DNA of 35,734 bases from Acidobacteriota bacterium (lineage in GTDB: Bacteria; Acidobacteriota; Thermoanaerobaculia; Multivoradales; JAGPDF01), in assembly GCA_017860005.1 (NCBI GenBank), contig JAFNAE010000005.1, positions 1 to 35,734 on the forward strand, in the 5' to 3' direction. Below are positions 1-7,612 of this stretch, in pieces. The translations under genes were made by a program, and so were the position numbers. A model generated the notes under the pieces. That model saw only the letters and a program-made list of their open reading frames with translations. It ran no database searches and was not told where the DNA came from. Each line of letters begins with the position of its first letter. Position 1 is the first letter of the stretch.

Positions 1-36
1 CGTGCCAGCGACGGCAAGCGCCGCCCCTACCGCTGA
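1..36 (+). CDS. 3' end of an upstream gene (partial)
   Basis: The first 36 bases read in frame 1 as RASDGKRRPYR followed by TGA, and nothing else in the window explains them. This is probably the C-terminal tail of a plus-strand gene that starts outside the window and converges on the M64 peptidase gene, whose stop lies 21 bases away. The basic tail gives no functional clue. It could also be chance, since stop-free reading is common in DNA this GC-rich. Confidence 0.3.
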   Translation, partial: RASDGKRRPYR

Positions 37-57
37 GCCGCGCCGGCGGGCGCCCGA

Positions 58-1497
58 TCAGGGCGCGGGCGGCGCGGCGAGGGAGTCGATCACGCGCTCG
101 ATGGCGCGCCGGCAGACGGCACAGAAGGGCACCCGGTCGCGCGTGAACATGATGCAGTCGGCCTGCGGCCGGAAGTAGCCGAGCGCCTCGTAATTGGCGC
201 CCTCGAAGGCGCCCACGCGGCCCGCCCAGGGCTCCGCGCCGAGCGCCGCCTCCTCGTGCGCGCGCTCGGCCTCGAACAGCCGGTCCATCTCCGCCTCCGG
301 CCGTCGCTCCGCGCGCAGCCGCCGGCGCTCGGCCTGGATCGCGCGCGACCTCTCCTCGAACGCCGCCTTGCCCCACGGCGTCGGCAGGGGCGTGCCCGGA
401 AGCACCAGATCCCGCCACTTGAGGCGGGCCGGATCGAGCAGCGCCGTGACGTTGGGCTCCCACGGCTCGACCCGCGCCGCGGCGCTCCGGTAGGCCACGT
501 CCGACGTGTAGTACTCGTCGGCGAGCGCGGCGAAGTGGTGGCCGAACTCGTGGACGAGGATGTACGGCGCCCAGGCGCTGTCCGCGGCGACGGTGGCGAA
601 CTGGCCGTAGATGCCGCCGCCCCCGTAGGTGCGGCTGTTGGTGACCAGGACCAGCGCCTCGTAGGGCGCCTGCGACGCCAGGTCGCGCCAGGCGCGGTTG
701 TCGAAGCTGAGCAGGTAGCGCTCGGAGCGGAAGGCGTCGTAGGTGGCGCCCGCGGGGCTGCGCAGGTGGAGGCCCTCGGAGGGCCTCGAGATGCCGGGCG
801 CGGCGGCCGCCGGGCAGAGCCCGCGCACGTTGAAGTCGCCGGCGCGCGCGCGGAACGGCTCCGATTCGAACAGGACGCCGGCGAGCCGGGCGAGATCGGC
901 CTCGCACTTCGCGCGCCCCTCGGCGGTGTAGCCGTCGCCGAGCAGCAGGAGGTCCACCTTCGCGGCCGGCGGCCCGGAGTCGCGCAGCACGATCAGCGCG
1001 CCGGCGGAAGGCGGCGCCGAGCGCTCGACCTCGACGTCGTCCGGATCGACCACGACCGACCAGATCTCGCGGAAGTCGTTGGCCCGGTCGCGCTTCAGGA
1101 TCGCCACCCGCACCGGCCCGGGAGGAGTCGGGAAACGCAGCGACTCGCCGAAGGCGCGCTCGATCGCCTGCGCCTCGTCGGTCGTCTCCCACTCGCCGTA
1201 GATGGATGCGAAGCCGCGCGCGAAGAGCCGGCGCTGGCTGGCACGCTCGACGACCTCGAAGCGGTACTTGCCGAGGTTGGTGTCGTCGATGCCGCGCGCC
1301 GGGTCGCCCGGCCAGGACAGGGGCTCGGCCACCACGCGCTCGAGCGCGAAACGCTCCCCGCGCGCGTCGCCGGAGTGGGCGAGGTCGAGGCGCAGCGTGC
1401 GCGGCGCCTGTGCGGCCGCGGCCGGGATCGCCACCAGGAGGACGACGAGGGCGGCGGGCGCCAGGGCGCGCCGCGGGCGGGCCGATGCGGCGCCCAT
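58..1497 (-). CDS. Secreted M64-family (IgA peptidase-like) zinc metallopeptidase
   Basis: A 479-residue exported protein. Residues 1-29 form a signal peptide: basic start (RPRR), a hydrophobic core and an AAAAQ cleavage region. The active site is HEFGHHFAALADEYY, with His316, Glu317, His320 and Asp327; this HExxH...ADEY pattern is typical of peptidase family M64 (PF09471), and the preceding part fits the M64 N-terminal domain. A conserved cysteine-rich end follows (CIMF...PFCAVCRRAIE). The frame stays open upstream to 1623, but the ATG at 1497 shares one base with the TGA of the PilZ gene (TGATG) and is the start that opens a good signal peptide. It probably cleaves proteins outside the cytoplasm; the substrate is unknown, and the IgA-peptidase name need not apply. 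It is the last gene of the deoC-PilZ-M64 unit. Confidence 0.85.
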   Translation of the reverse strand: MGAASARPRRALAPAALVVLLVAIPAAAAQAPRTLRLDLAHSGDARGERFALERVVAEPLSWPGDPARGIDDTNLGKYRFEVVERASQRRLFARGFASIYGEWETTDEAQAIERAFGESLRFPTPPGPVRVAILKRDRANDFREIWSVVVDPDDVEVERSAPPSAGALIVLRDSGPPAAKVDLLLLGDGYTAEGRAKCEADLARLAGVLFESEPFRARAGDFNVRGLCPAAAAPGISRPSEGLHLRSPAGATYDAFRSERYLLSFDNRAWRDLASQAPYEALVLVTNSRTYGGGGIYGQFATVAADSAWAPYILVHEFGHHFAALADEYYTSDVAYRSAAARVEPWEPNVTALLDPARLKWRDLVLPGTPLPTPWGKAAFEERSRAIQAERRRLRAERRPEAEMDRLFEAERAHEEAALGAEPWAGRVGAFEGANYEALGYFRPQADCIMFTRDRVPFCAVCRRAIERVIDSLAAPPAP

Positions 1498-2249
1498 CAG
1501 GCCGCCGGCTCCGGCCCGACCCGGGCGGCGCCCCGCCGCGGGAGCTGGCCCATGAACTCGTGGATCAGGGTCGCGAGGAGCTCGCGATCCGGCTCCGAGA
1601 GGTTCGCGAAGCGCAGGCCGCACCCAGGCGGCAGGGCGCGCACCCGGCCCGGCCCGTCGCAGTTGAGCCAGGCCACCACCGCGGCACGCTCGAAGAGGTC
1701 TTCTTCACCCGGCAGGCGGAAGGCGACGATCACCGCCTCGCCCAGCTCCGGCAGCGGATCGGCCGTGATGAAGACGCCGTTCGCGCTCAGGTTGCAGACG
1801 CTGCCGCGCGCCAGGCCGCGCGGCCCCGAGACCACGCACGGGGTGACGAACGGGATGCGCACCTTGTCCGGCTGCGGCTCCGGGCGCGCGAGCTGCGGCC
1901 GCGGCTCGCTCTGGAAGTTGGCGACGAGGGTGGAGATGCGGCGGACCTCCTCGGGCCCCAATCCGGTGAAGCGCACGCCGCAGCCGGCGGGCAGCGCGGT
2001 CGCGCTGCCCTGCGCGCCATGGTTGATCCAGGTCACGGTCGCCTCGGAGGCCACCGGCAGCTGGCCGTCGGGCAGCAGGAAGCGCATCCCGACGCGCGTG
2101 CCCGGTTCGAGCGGCGGATCGACGTGCACGTAGGCGCCGAGCAGCGAGAGGTTGCACAGCATCCCGTCGCGCCTCTGGCCGTCGACCTCGAGCGCGCAGG
2201 ACTGGACGTAGGGGATCCTCGTGAAGCCGCTTCGCGGTTGCCGGTACAC
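1497..2249 (-). CDS. Protein with two PilZ domains
   Basis: A 250-residue soluble protein made of two similar halves. Each has the PilZ core pattern NxSxxG (NLSLLG at 33-38 and NLSANG in the second half) and ends with GCGVRF or GCGLRF, the usual last strand of PilZ domains. The canonical c-di-GMP motif RxxxR is absent in both halves: the arginine is followed by IPYV or IPFV. Binding of c-di-GMP is therefore doubtful, and a structural or degenerate PilZ role is possible. The GTG start at 2249 lies 3 bases after the deoC stop and the end overlaps the M64 start, so the gene is in the middle of an operon. No neighbour is a flagellar, pilus or GGDEF gene, so the partner is not evident. Confidence 0.8.
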   Translation of the reverse strand: MYRQPRSGFTRIPYVQSCALEVDGQRRDGMLCNLSLLGAYVHVDPPLEPGTRVGMRFLLPDGQLPVASEATVTWINHGAQGSATALPAGCGVRFTGLGPEEVRRISTLVANFQSEPRPQLARPEPQPDKVRIPFVTPCVVSGPRGLARGSVCNLSANGVFITADPLPELGEAVIVAFRLPGEEDLFERAAVVAWLNCDGPGRVRALPPGCGLRFANLSEPDRELLATLIHEFMGQLPRRGAARVGPEPAA

Positions 2250-2252
2250 GCG

Positions 2253-3158
2253 TCAGTCCTTGGAGAAGTAGTCCTCGCTCTGGTAGCTCCCCGTGGCTTC
2301 CTTGACCAGCTGCATGAGCAGGTCGTTGGCGAGCGTCGAGGCCCCGATGCGGAACAGGTCGGGCGTGAGCCAGGCGTCGCCCAGCGTCTCCTTCACCAGC
2401 ACCAGGAGGTGGAGCGCCTGCTTCGTGGTGCGGATGCCGCCGGCCGGCTTCATGCCCACCTTGCGGCCGGAGGCGAGGAAGTGGTCGCGGATCGCCTCGA
2501 GCATGACCAGCACGACTCCCGGCGTCGCCGCGGGCTGGATCTTGCCGGTCGAGGTCTTGATGAAGTCGGCGCCGGAGGCCATCGCGAGCTGCGCGGCGCG
2601 CCGGACGTGGTCATAGGTGCCGAGCTCGCCGGTCTCGAGGATGACCTTGAGATGGGCGCGGCCGCACGCCTGCTTGACGCGCGCGATCTCGTCGGCGACC
2701 CGGGCGGTCTCGCCGGCCAGGAAGGCACCGCGGTCGATCACCATGTCGATCTCGTCGGCGCCGGCCTCGACCGCGCGCAGCGCCTCCTCGAGCTTGAGCT
2801 CCAGCGGCACCAGGCCCGACGGGAAGCCGGTCGCGACCGAGGCGACCTTCACCTTCGAGCCCGCGAGCGCGCGCTTGGCCACTGCCACGAGATTCGGGTA
2901 GACGCAGACCGCCGCCACCGGGCCGACCTCCGGATGGCCGGGCAGCGGATGGAGCGCCTTGCCGCACATCTGCTCCACCTTGCCCTCCGAGTCCTTGCCC
3001 TCGAGGGTGGTGAGGTCGATCATCGAGATGGCGAGGCGGATGCCCGCGCGCTTCGCCTCTTTCTTGATCGAGCGCCTGGCGAGCGCGGCCGCGCGCTCCT
3101 CCACGCCCACCGCATCGACGCGCGGCACGTGCGAGAGCTCGGGAGAAGGCGCCGGCAC
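2253..3158 (-). CDS. deoC: Deoxyribose-phosphate aldolase
   Basis: A 301-residue class I aldolase that splits 2-deoxyribose-5-phosphate into glyceraldehyde-3-phosphate and acetaldehyde in deoxynucleoside salvage. The Schiff-base lysine lies in FIKTSTGK (Lys201) and the second active-site lysine in GMKPAGGIR (Lys237); GADEIDMVID supplies the catalytic aspartate region. The protein is longer than the roughly 220-residue short bacterial form because of an N-terminal extension of about 50 residues, as in the long DeoC type. The GTG start at 3158 is supported by a TAGACT box ending exactly seven bases upstream, so the message would begin on the start codon. It leads an operon with the PilZ and M64 genes, which have no obvious metabolic link to it. 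Confidence 0.93.
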   Translation of the reverse strand: MPAPSPELSHVPRVDAVGVEERAAALARRSIKKEAKRAGIRLAISMIDLTTLEGKDSEGKVEQMCGKALHPLPGHPEVGPVAAVCVYPNLVAVAKRALAGSKVKVASVATGFPSGLVPLELKLEEALRAVEAGADEIDMVIDRGAFLAGETARVADEIARVKQACGRAHLKVILETGELGTYDHVRRAAQLAMASGADFIKTSTGKIQPAATPGVVLVMLEAIRDHFLASGRKVGMKPAGGIRTTKQALHLLVLVKETLGDAWLTPDLFRIGASTLANDLLMQLVKEATGSYQSEDYFSKD

Positions 3159-3164
3159 GCCGGC

Positions 3165-3170
3165 AGTCTA
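3165..3170 (-). promoter_or_regulatory. Putative -10 box of deoC, leaderless start
   Basis: TAGACT on the minus strand, followed by GCCGGC and the GTG of deoC. With usual -10 geometry (+1 seven bases after the last base of the hexamer), transcription starts on the G of GTG at 3158. No clear -35 box is visible. The box lies just inside the 3' end of the four-cysteine mini-protein gene. Confidence 0.5.
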
Positions 3171-3371
3171 TCCGACCCCGCCCGCGGGAGAGACGCCCTC
3201 CGGCGCCCGGCGCGGCTCGAAGCCGCGACAGGCGAGGACCGGGAGCATCGGGTAGCGGGGGTACCCCGGCTCGGCATCCGAGCGCGCGCAGCGCAGGAAC
3301 TCGGAGCGGGCCGTGCCCAGGCGCCGGGCATGGCGGCACTCGCCGCACAGGCCGGGCTCGGGCGACTTCAT
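3168..3371 (-). CDS. Four-cysteine mini-protein, probable zinc ribbon
   Basis: A 67-residue protein beginning MKSPEPGLCGECRHAR. It has cysteines 9, 12, 28 and 48 in the pattern CxxCxH...FLRC...LACRGF, which suits one bound zinc ion (inference). I recognise the general type of small conserved CGECRHA...CRGFEP proteins in GC-rich bacteria, but no function is known to me. Its ATG at 3371 overlaps the clc stop as ATGA, so its translation is probably coupled to the channel gene. The last 12 or so residues (APEGVSPAGGVG) are low in complexity and overlap the deoC promoter box. It is real by its overlap geometry and composition, although short. Confidence 0.7.
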   Translation of the reverse strand: MKSPEPGLCGECRHARRLGTARSEFLRCARSDAEPGYPRYPMLPVLACRGFEPRRAPEGVSPAGGVG

Positions 3372-5200
3372 CGCGCCGGCCCGCCGCCGCCCTCGAGCCG
3401 TCCGGCGAGCAGCGCCTCGACCGCGCGCGCCGGGCCGAGCACGACGAGCTCGTCGCCGGGCGAGATCACCGTCGCCGCGTCGGGCGCGATCCACTCCCAG
3501 CCGTCCGCGGCGGGACGCCGGATCTCGACCACGCGCACCCCCATGCGCCGGGGGAGCGACGCCTCGGCTTCCTGCGCGTAGACGGCGAGCAGGTCGCGCT
3601 TGGCGAGCACGCCCCGGTAGCGGCCCTCGTCGTCGAGCTGCTTGATCTCGTGGAGCAGCACGCAGCCGAGGAGCCGGCGCTCCTCGTCGACCACGAACAG
3701 CCGCTGGCGCCGGGCGGTGAGGAAGCGGTCGAGCACCTCGGCGTAGGGCTGCCCGGGGCGCAGCGTGTCGGGATCGTCGCGCGCCATGTCGTCGACCCGC
3801 AGGCCGGCGAGCGCCGCCTCCTCCATCCGCCACGCCAGCTCGACGCCGCGCCGCTCGAGCGGCTCGGTGTAGATCGAGTAGGGATAGAGGCGCTTGGCGA
3901 TCAGGCTCGACACGATCGAGGCGAGCATGAGCGGCAGGATGAGGTCGTAGTTGCCGGTGAACTCGAACAGCATGAGGATCGCCGACAGCGGCGCGTGCGA
4001 GGCACCCGCGGCCACCGCCGCCATGCCGACCGCCGCGTAGGCGCCCGAGGAGCCGGTCGCGGCCGGGAACGCGACGTGCACCAGCTCGCCGTAGGCGCCG
4101 CCCACCAACGCCCCGAAGCAGAGCGAGGGCGTGAAGTGACCGCCCGGGCATCCGCTGCCCGCGGTCAGCGCGGTGGCGAGCAGCTTGAGCGCGGCGATGC
4201 CGGCGAGCAGCTGCAGGGCGAACTTCTCCTGCAGCGCGCCGGTGATGGTCGAGAAGCCGTTGCCGAGCACTTCGGGCATCACCATGCCCAGGCCGGCCAG
4301 CAGGACGAGGCCGAGCACCGGACGCGCCGCCTCCGGCACCACGGCGAAGCGGCGGAACAGCCGGGCGAATCCGCGCACGCCGAGCACGAACACGACCGCC
4401 GCCACCGCGCCGACCACGCCGAGCCCGAGGTAGGCGAGGATCTCCTGCGGGCCGACCAGCCCGTAACCGGGCGCCGCGTAGATGGGCGCCGCGCTCTCGG
4501 CGGCGCGCGCGAGCAGCGTGGCGATCACCGAGGCGACCACGATCGGGCCGAAGATCTCGAGCGCGAAGCTGCCGAGCACGACCTCCATCGCGAACAGGGA
4601 GCCGCCGATCGGGACGTTGTAGGCGGCGGCGAAACCGGCCGCAGTGCCGCAGCCGAGCAGGATCTTGAGCCGCCGCGACGAGAGGCCGGAGCGCTGTCCC
4701 AGCCAGGACGAGACCGCCGCGCCGAGGCGCAGCATCGGCCCTTCGCGCCCGAGCGAGCCACCGGAGCCCACGGTGGCGATCGACGCCGCCGCCGAGTAGA
4801 GGACCGGTTTGAGCGCCACTCGTCCGCCGTGCAGCGCCACCGCTTCGACCAGGCTGGAGACGCCGTGGGCGGCGAGCGGCGCCCGTGCCATGCGCTGCAG
4901 GAACGCCACCATCAGGCCGCCGGCGGCGAGCGCCAGCACCACGCGCCAGCCCGGAAGACCGAGATCGCGCACCGAGAACTCGAAGCTCGGCGAGAAGCCC
5001 CAGAGCAGGACGCGCAGCCACTCCGAGAGGCGCTGCACCAGGATCGCCAGCGCGCCGGCGACCAGGCCCACGGTCGGGATCAGGACGAAGAAGATGCGGT
5101 CCTCGCGCGTCGCGAGCGCGAAGCGCCGCGCCAGAAAGAAGTCGATGCGCCGCGCCACCAGCCGCAGCAGGCGCAGGGCGCGCATCAGCCGCTCGTTCAT
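3368..5200 (-). CDS. CLC-family chloride channel or transporter with CBS and TrkA-C-like tail
   Basis: A 610-residue membrane protein. The CLC core spans about residues 25-440 and contains GREGP with the gating Glu153 and the anion-filter motif GCPGGHFTPSLCFGA. A CBS-domain region follows (about 455-540), then a TrkA-C-like domain (about 545-600, ending GDELVVLGPARAVEALLAG). In helix H the pair equivalent to Glu202-Glu203 of E. coli ClcA reads Glu206-Val207. The proton glutamate is therefore a valine, as in animal CLC channels, which favours passive anion conduction over H+ exchange (inference). The GSGIP segment reads HGVSS. The ATG at 5200 is preferred over the open frame to 5449, which runs into the lolC/E-like gene. 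A TACATT box lies just upstream. Confidence 0.9.
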   Translation of the reverse strand: MNERLMRALRLLRLVARRIDFFLARRFALATREDRIFFVLIPTVGLVAGALAILVQRLSEWLRVLLWGFSPSFEFSVRDLGLPGWRVVLALAAGGLMVAFLQRMARAPLAAHGVSSLVEAVALHGGRVALKPVLYSAAASIATVGSGGSLGREGPMLRLGAAVSSWLGQRSGLSSRRLKILLGCGTAAGFAAAYNVPIGGSLFAMEVVLGSFALEIFGPIVVASVIATLLARAAESAAPIYAAPGYGLVGPQEILAYLGLGVVGAVAAVVFVLGVRGFARLFRRFAVVPEAARPVLGLVLLAGLGMVMPEVLGNGFSTITGALQEKFALQLLAGIAALKLLATALTAGSGCPGGHFTPSLCFGALVGGAYGELVHVAFPAATGSSGAYAAVGMAAVAAGASHAPLSAILMLFEFTGNYDLILPLMLASIVSSLIAKRLYPYSIYTEPLERRGVELAWRMEEAALAGLRVDDMARDDPDTLRPGQPYAEVLDRFLTARRQRLFVVDEERRLLGCVLLHEIKQLDDEGRYRGVLAKRDLLAVYAQEAEASLPRRMGVRVVEIRRPAADGWEWIAPDAATVISPGDELVVLGPARAVEALLAGRLEGGGGPAR

Positions 5201-5210
5201 CGCACCGGCG

Positions 5211-5216
5211 AATGTA
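5211..5216 (-). promoter_or_regulatory. Putative -10 box of clc
   Basis: TACATT on the minus strand within TTGATACATT. The predicted +1 is near 5204, only four bases before the ATG at 5200, so the leader would be almost absent. It sits in the 32-base gap after the lolC/E-like stop, so clc may have its own promoter despite the head-to-tail arrangement. Confidence 0.35.
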
Positions 5217-5232
5217 TCAACAGCGCGGGCGG

Positions 5233-6441
5233 CTACTCGTAGCGCAGGGCCTCGGTGGGGTCGAGTCGCGCCGCCCTCCGCGCCGGCAGCCAGCACGCCG
5301 CGACCGTGACCGCGAGCGAGAAGGCGGCGATCGCCAGCGCGTCGACGGCCGCCAGACGCAGGGGCACCGAGTCGAGGAAGTAGACCTCGGCGATCTCGGG
5401 CCCGAAGGAGAGGACCTCGAAGCGCGTGAAGCTCCACGAGATCGCCCACGCCAGCGCGAGACCGAGCGCGGTGCCGGCCGCCCCCAGCGCGCCGCCGTAG
5501 AGCAGGAACACGCGCGCCAGCCCGCGCGGGGACAGGCCCAGCGCGGCCAGCACCCCCAGGTCGCGCATGCGCTCGCGCACGAGCACGACGAGCGTCGAGG
5601 CGACGTTGAAGGTGGCGACCACGACGATCAGGCCGAGCAGCAGGAAGAGCGCCTGGCGCTGCAGGTCGAGGGCGGCGAACAGCGAGCCGTTGAGCTCCTG
5701 CCAGGGCACGACCAGCGCGTCGGGTCCCAGGCGCGTGCGCAGCGCCTCGGCGGTCCGGCGCGCGACCGACGGGTCGTCGAGCGCGACTTCGAGCACGCCC
5801 TCGCCGGCGCCGGGCAGCCCCTCGAACGCCGCCGGCGGCACCGCCACCCAGGCGCGATCGAACTCCGAGAAGCCGCTCGCGAAGGTGCCCGTCACCTCGA
5901 GCGTGCGGAAGGCGAAGCGGGGCCGGCCGCCGGAGAACGAGAGCACCGCGAGGCGGAGGCGGTCGCCCGGCTCGACACCCAGGCTCTCGGCCAGGCGCAC
6001 GCCCAGGCGCGCGCCCCAGGCGCCGCCCGCGCGGCGCGCGCTCTCCCCGGGCGTGGGCGCGAGCGGGCCGGCGCCCGGTGGCGCCGCGCGCAGGGTGACC
6101 TCGGCTTCGGCGGAGGCCGAGGAGAGCACGCCCTCGAGGTAGCGCACCCGGTCGACGCGCGCGACACCCGGCACGGCCGCGATCGCCGCCGCGGCCTGCC
6201 CCTCCCCCTCGAGCGCGCGCACGTCGACCAGGATCGCGGCGTTGGCGCCCACCAGGCGGTTGACCAGGTCCTCGCGGTAGCCGGTCATCAGCGCCATCGC
6301 GATCCCGAGCGCGGCGACGCCCAGCGTCGAGGCGCCGAGCGCGGCGCGCGCGCTCGAGCCGAGCAGTCGGCTGCGCGGATCGACCAGCAGGCGGCGCGCG
6401 AGCGTCCAGGCGAGCGGACCGGCGAGCGCGCCGTGAGCCAT
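5233..6441 (-). CDS. LolC/LolE-family ABC transporter permease
   Basis: A 402-residue inner-membrane protein with LolC/E topology. One N-terminal membrane helix lies around residues 30-52, then a large periplasmic MacB-like domain, then three helices near the C-terminus (about 275-300, 315-345 and 365-390). The FtsX-type loop ERMRDLGVLAALGLSPRGL between the last helices and the ending RLDPTEALRYE are characteristic. LolC/E proteins pull lipoproteins from the inner membrane and pass them to LolA with the ATPase LolD. No lolD is adjacent; the ATPase at 27543 is paired with a different permease. The start at 6441 follows the carA stop by 7 bases, so it is probably co-transcribed with carA. A related MacB-type substrate cannot be excluded. 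Confidence 0.82.
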   Translation of the reverse strand: MAHGALAGPLAWTLARRLLVDPRSRLLGSSARAALGASTLGVAALGIAMALMTGYREDLVNRLVGANAAILVDVRALEGEGQAAAAIAAVPGVARVDRVRYLEGVLSSASAEAEVTLRAAPPGAGPLAPTPGESARRAGGAWGARLGVRLAESLGVEPGDRLRLAVLSFSGGRPRFAFRTLEVTGTFASGFSEFDRAWVAVPPAAFEGLPGAGEGVLEVALDDPSVARRTAEALRTRLGPDALVVPWQELNGSLFAALDLQRQALFLLLGLIVVVATFNVASTLVVLVRERMRDLGVLAALGLSPRGLARVFLLYGGALGAAGTALGLALAWAISWSFTRFEVLSFGPEIAEVYFLDSVPLRLAAVDALAIAAFSLAVTVAACWLPARRAARLDPTEALRYE

Positions 6442-6448
6442 GCCGGCG

Positions 6449-7564
6449 TCAGCCGACGGCGGGCCGGGCGCGCAGCTCGGCCAGGAAGCGGCGGAACAGC
6501 GGGCTCGAGTCGTGCGGGCCGGGCGCCGCCTCGGGGTGGTACTGGACGGAGAGCACCGGGCGCCCCTCGACCGCGAACGCCTCGACGGTGCCGTCGTTGA
6601 GGTTGACCTCGGTGGCGCGGCAGCCGGCGGGAAGCGAGTCGGGGTCGACCGCGAAGCCGTGGTTCTGGCTCGTGATCGCGACCCTCCGGGTGGCGAGATC
6701 GACCACCGGCTGGTTGCCTCCGTGGTGACCGAACTTGAGCTTGAAGGTGCGGCCGCCGAGCGCGAGCCCGAGCAGCTGGTGGCCCAGGCAGATGCCGAAC
6801 AGGGGCATCCCGGCGGCGAGCAGCTCGCGCACGCTGTCGACGATCCCGGTGAGCGGCTCCGGATCGCCTGGACCGTTGGAGAGCACCACCCCGTCGACGC
6901 CGAGCTCGAGCACGCGTGCGGCGGGCGTGGAGGCGGGCACGACCTCGAGCTCGGCGCCCTCGAGAGCCAGCGAGCGCAGGATGTTCGCCTTGCATCCGAA
7001 ATCGTAGACCGCCAGCCTGAAGCGCGCGCCACCCGGCGCCGCGGCGGGAACCGTGCGCGGCGAAGGACAGGTGACCTCCTCGACCAGGGCGCGGCCCGCC
7101 ATCGAAGGGAAGTCGGCGAGCTCGGCGACCAGCGCGGCGACCTCGCTGCGCTCCGTGGTGATCACCCCCCGGAGCGCGCCGCGCTCGCGCAGCCGGCGCA
7201 CCAGCGCGCGCGTGTCGATGCCGTCGAGCGCGGGAATGCCGTGGCGGTCGAGATAGCCGGGCAGCCCCTCCTCGCTGGTGTGGTTGGAAGGCTCGCGCGT
7301 GAAGCGGCGCGCCACGAAGCCCTCGACCCAGGGCCGGCCCGACTCCGCGACCTCGGAGTCGACGCCGTAGTTGCCGATGTGCGGCTGGGTCATGACCACG
7401 ATCTGGCCTCGATAGGAGGGATCGGTCAGCACTTCCTGGTAGCCGGTCATCGCGGTGTTGAACACGACCTCGCCGAAGCGGGTGCCCGCGGCCACCGCGT
7501 CGCCGGCGAAGACGCTGCCGTCCTCGAGCACGAGCAGGGCTTCCTGGGGGCGCATGGCGGGCAT
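6449..7564 (-). CDS. carA: Carbamoyl-phosphate synthase small subunit
   Basis: A 371-residue glutamine-hydrolysing subunit of carbamoyl-phosphate synthetase; it supplies ammonia to CarB for arginine and pyrimidine synthesis. The N-terminal CPSase small-chain domain has LEDGSVFAGDA and GEVVFNTAMTGYQEVLTDPS. The C-terminal class I glutamine amidotransferase domain has the nucleophile Cys259 in FGICLGHQLLGLALGG, with His343 and Glu345 in QYHPEA completing the triad. Length is normal for the family. The frame allows ATG at 7564 or 7555; I chose 7564 because a TATAGC box ends ten bases upstream, close to the leaderless geometry seen elsewhere here. carB is not in the window. Confidence 0.95.
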   Translation of the reverse strand: MPAMRPQEALLVLEDGSVFAGDAVAAGTRFGEVVFNTAMTGYQEVLTDPSYRGQIVVMTQPHIGNYGVDSEVAESGRPWVEGFVARRFTREPSNHTSEEGLPGYLDRHGIPALDGIDTRALVRRLRERGALRGVITTERSEVAALVAELADFPSMAGRALVEEVTCPSPRTVPAAAPGGARFRLAVYDFGCKANILRSLALEGAELEVVPASTPAARVLELGVDGVVLSNGPGDPEPLTGIVDSVRELLAAGMPLFGICLGHQLLGLALGGRTFKLKFGHHGGNQPVVDLATRRVAITSQNHGFAVDPDSLPAGCRATEVNLNDGTVEAFAVEGRPVLSVQYHPEAAPGPHDSSPLFRRFLAELRARPAVG

Positions 7565-7573
7565 CGGCGGGCG

Positions 7574-7579
7574 GCTATA
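7574..7579 (-). promoter_or_regulatory. Putative -10 box of carA
   Basis: TATAGC on the minus strand (GTATAGCCGCC context). The predicted +1 is at about 7567, three bases before the ATG at 7564. It overlaps the plus-strand TATACT box of the divergent gene, so polymerase could bind in only one direction at a time. TAGTAT at 7577-7582 is an alternative register. Confidence 0.35.
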
Positions 7580-7581
7580 CT
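7576..7581 (+). promoter_or_regulatory. Putative -10 box of the secreted unknown gene
   Basis: TATACT on the plus strand, close to the consensus TATAAT, with the predicted +1 near 7588. It leaves a leader of about 25 bases carrying a Shine-Dalgarno-like GGAGCGGAAAGGGG before the ATG at 7613. This gene therefore uses a conventional leader, unlike several neighbours. Confidence 0.4.
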
Positions 7582-7612
7582 AACAGGCGACCCGGAGCGG
7601 AAAGGGGTTCCC

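Noticed and set aside
1498-1623. Upstream extension of the M64 peptidase to 1623
   Set aside because: It overlaps the PilZ gene and gives an unnatural Arg/Pro-rich N-terminus. The ATG at 1497 opens a signal peptide and shares a base with the PilZ stop.
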